Below, piece by piece: positions 6,262-7,623 of a DNA stretch of 7,623 bases. The translations under genes were made by a program, and so were the position numbers. The notes beneath the pieces were generated by a model. That model made no database searches. It had not been told where the DNA came from and saw only the letters and a list, made by a program, of their open reading frames with translations. The stretch's first letter is position 1. The number at the start of each line of letters is the position of its first letter. Source of the stretch: Kiloniellales bacterium (GTDB taxonomy: Bacteria; Pseudomonadota; Alphaproteobacteria; Kiloniellales; JAKSBE01); NCBI GenBank assembly GCA_030067055.1, contig JASJAL010000427.1:1-7623 (forward strand). Reading direction: 5' to 3'.

Positions 6262-7623
6262 TTAAGCGAGACTCTTGGCCTTATCTCGCAAGACGAACTT
6301 TTGAATCTTGCCGGTCGAGGTCTTGGGCAAGGGCCCGAAGACCACGGTTTTCGGTGCCTTGTAGCGGGCCATGTTGTCCTTGCAGAAGGCGATGATCTCG
6401 TCGACCTCGGCGTCCTGTCCGTCCTTCAGGGTGACGAAGGCGCAGGGGGTCTCGCCCCAGGTCTCGTCGGGCCGCGCCACGACGGCCGCCTCCAGGACCT
6501 TGGGATGGCGGTAGAGGGTCTCTTCGATCTCGAGGCTGGAGATGTTCTCGCCGCCTGAGATGATCACGTCCTTGGCCCGGTCCTTGACCTCGATGTAGCC
6601 GTCGGGATGCAGGACCGCGAGGTCGCCGGTATGGAACCAGCCGCCCTGGAAGGCGGCCTCGGTCGCCGCCGGGTTCTTCAGATAGCCCTTCATCACCGTG
6701 TTGCCGCGCAGCATGATCTCGCCGAGGGTCTCGCCGTCGGCCGGCAGCGGCGCAAGGGTCTCGGGGTCGCGCACGGTAGCGTGCTCCAGGGTCAGCAGGG
6801 ACACCCCCTGGCGCGCCATCTTGGCGGAGCGTGCCTGCAAGTCCAGGCCGTCCCAATCGTCTTGCCAGGCACAGAGCGTCGCCGGCCCGTAGCACTCGGT
6901 CAGGCCGTACATGTGAATCACCCGGAAACCCTGGGCCTCCATCGCTTCGATCACGGCGCTGGGCGGCGCCGCGCCGCCGGTGACGATCTCCACGGTCTGC
7001 TCGAAGGCCAGCTTCACGCTGTCCGGGGCATGGATCAGCATGTTTAGGATGATCGGCGCCCCGCACATGTGGCTGACGCCCTCGTCGCGGATCAGCGGAT
7101 AGATCAGGGCTGGGTCGACCCGGCGCAGGCAGACGTGGGTGCCGGCCGCTGCGGTGACCGCCCAGGTGTAGCACCAGCCGTTGCAGTGGAACATCGGCAG
7201 GGTCCAGAGATAGACCGCCTTCGGGGTCAGGCCGAAGGCAATCAGGTTGCCGACCGCATTCAGGTAGGCGCCCCGGTGGTGATAGACCACGCCCTTGGGG
7301 TTGCCGGTGGTTCCCGAGGTGTAGTTGAGACAGATCGCGTCCCATTCGTCCGCGGGCAGGACCGGTGCGAAATCCGGATCGGCGCCTGCCAGGAAGGTCT
7401 CGTAGTCGATCTCGCCGCGCAGGCTGCCGCCCTCGCCCTCCGGGTCGTCGATGTCGATGACCAGGGGCTTGGTCTCCAGCTGTGCTAGAGCCACCTCAAC
7501 CACCTCGGAGAACTCCCGGTCGGCGATCAGGACCTTGGCACCGCCGTGCTCCAGAATGAAGGCAATGGTCCCCGCGTCCAGACGTGTGTTGAGGGCGTTC
7601 AGCACGCCCCCGGTCATGGGCAC
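6262..7623 (-). CDS. AMP-forming acyl-CoA synthetase, partial (LvaE-like position)
   Basis: This ANL-superfamily acid-CoA ligase activates a carboxylic acid with ATP and CoA, forming acyl-CoA, AMP and pyrophosphate. The visible 453 residues lack the N-terminus (roughly 80-100 residues by family length). The first visible codon, GTG at 7623, is probably an internal valine and not a start, because VPMTGGVLNALNTRLD is a conserved internal block of the clade. Motifs in order are the P-loop YTSGTTGNPKG (101-111), FHCNGWCYTW (145-154), MYGLTE (238-243), HTGDLA (331-336), the hinge region KDRAKDVIISGGENIS (347-362) and PKTSTGKIQK (433-442) with catalytic lysine K439. The clade includes medium- and short-chain ligases such as methylmercaptopropionate-CoA ligase (DmdB), so the substrate is uncertain. 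It is the first visible gene of the six-gene operon, whose promoter must lie beyond the right edge. Confidence 0.92.
   Translation of the reverse strand: MPMTGGVLNALNTRLDAGTIAFILEHGGAKVLIADREFSEVVEVALAQLETKPLVIDIDDPEGEGGSLRGEIDYETFLAGADPDFAPVLPADEWDAICLNYTSGTTGNPKGVVYHHRGAYLNAVGNLIAFGLTPKAVYLWTLPMFHCNGWCYTWAVTAAAGTHVCLRRVDPALIYPLIRDEGVSHMCGAPIILNMLIHAPDSVKLAFEQTVEIVTGGAAPPSAVIEAMEAQGFRVIHMYGLTECYGPATLCAWQDDWDGLDLQARSAKMARQGVSLLTLEHATVRDPETLAPLPADGETLGEIMLRGNTVMKGYLKNPAATEAAFQGGWFHTGDLAVLHPDGYIEVKDRAKDVIISGGENISSLEIEETLYRHPKVLEAAVVARPDETWGETPCAFVTLKDGQDAEVDEIIAFCKDNMARYKAPKTVVFGPLPKTSTGKIQKFVLRDKAKSLA

Noticed and set aside
6281..7345. 354-codon minus-strand frame within the ligase gene
   Set aside because: It is an out-of-frame shadow of the ligase, Arg/Pro/Gly-rich, while the other frame carries every ANL motif.
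1..7623. CRISPR array, insertion sequence, tRNA or rRNA gene, prophage or attachment site
   Set aside because: No regularly spaced repeats, transposase motifs, terminal inverted repeats or tRNA-like cloverleaf were seen; coding density and composition are uniform apart from the control region.

Overview
This is a GC-rich, densely packed bacterial segment. High GC, strong G/C third-position preference, a TRAP transporter, an FCD-type GntR regulator and a fatty/keto-acid CoA catabolic operon together suggest a free-living alphaproteobacterium, perhaps Rhodospirillales-like. The taxon is inferred from style only; there is no rRNA or other marker.

Layout from left to right. (1) Positions 1-1410, minus strand: a tripartite TRAP transporter, with the small membrane subunit DctQ (its C-terminus runs off the left edge) downstream of the periplasmic solute-binding protein DctP. 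A terminator-like hairpin with seven U residues lies in the 76-bp gap between them. (2) 1411-1701: the only AT-rich stretch, a divergent control region. It carries two inverted copies of an 11-bp word, one overlapping the dctP promoter and the other just upstream of the regulator gene. (3) 1702-2430, plus strand: the GntR/FCD regulator. (4) 2431-2555: a short convergent gap with no convincing terminator. (5) 2556-7623, minus strand: a six-gene operon read right to left. Its order is acyl-CoA ligase (N-terminus off the right edge), a small three-helix membrane protein, an SDR dehydrogenase/reductase, an ACAD10/11-like acyl-CoA dehydrogenase, an APH-fold kinase, and a small DUF6285-type protein. 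Junctions are TAA|ATG, ATGA, a 31-bp gap, GTGA and GTGA, so nearly every gene looks translationally coupled.

The most interesting reading is that the six-gene operon matches the enzyme set of bacterial levulinate (4-oxo/4-hydroxy acid) catabolism, the lva pathway of Pseudomonas putida. There a ligase makes the acyl-CoA, an SDR reduces the 4-keto group, a kinase plus a small partner phosphorylate the 4-hydroxyl, and an ACAD-type enzyme eliminates phosphate to give an enoyl-CoA for beta-oxidation. Gene order differs here, the small membrane protein is unexplained, and no sigma-54-type regulator or acetate-permease-like transporter is visible. The nearby TRAP system could import the acid substrate, but that link is inference.
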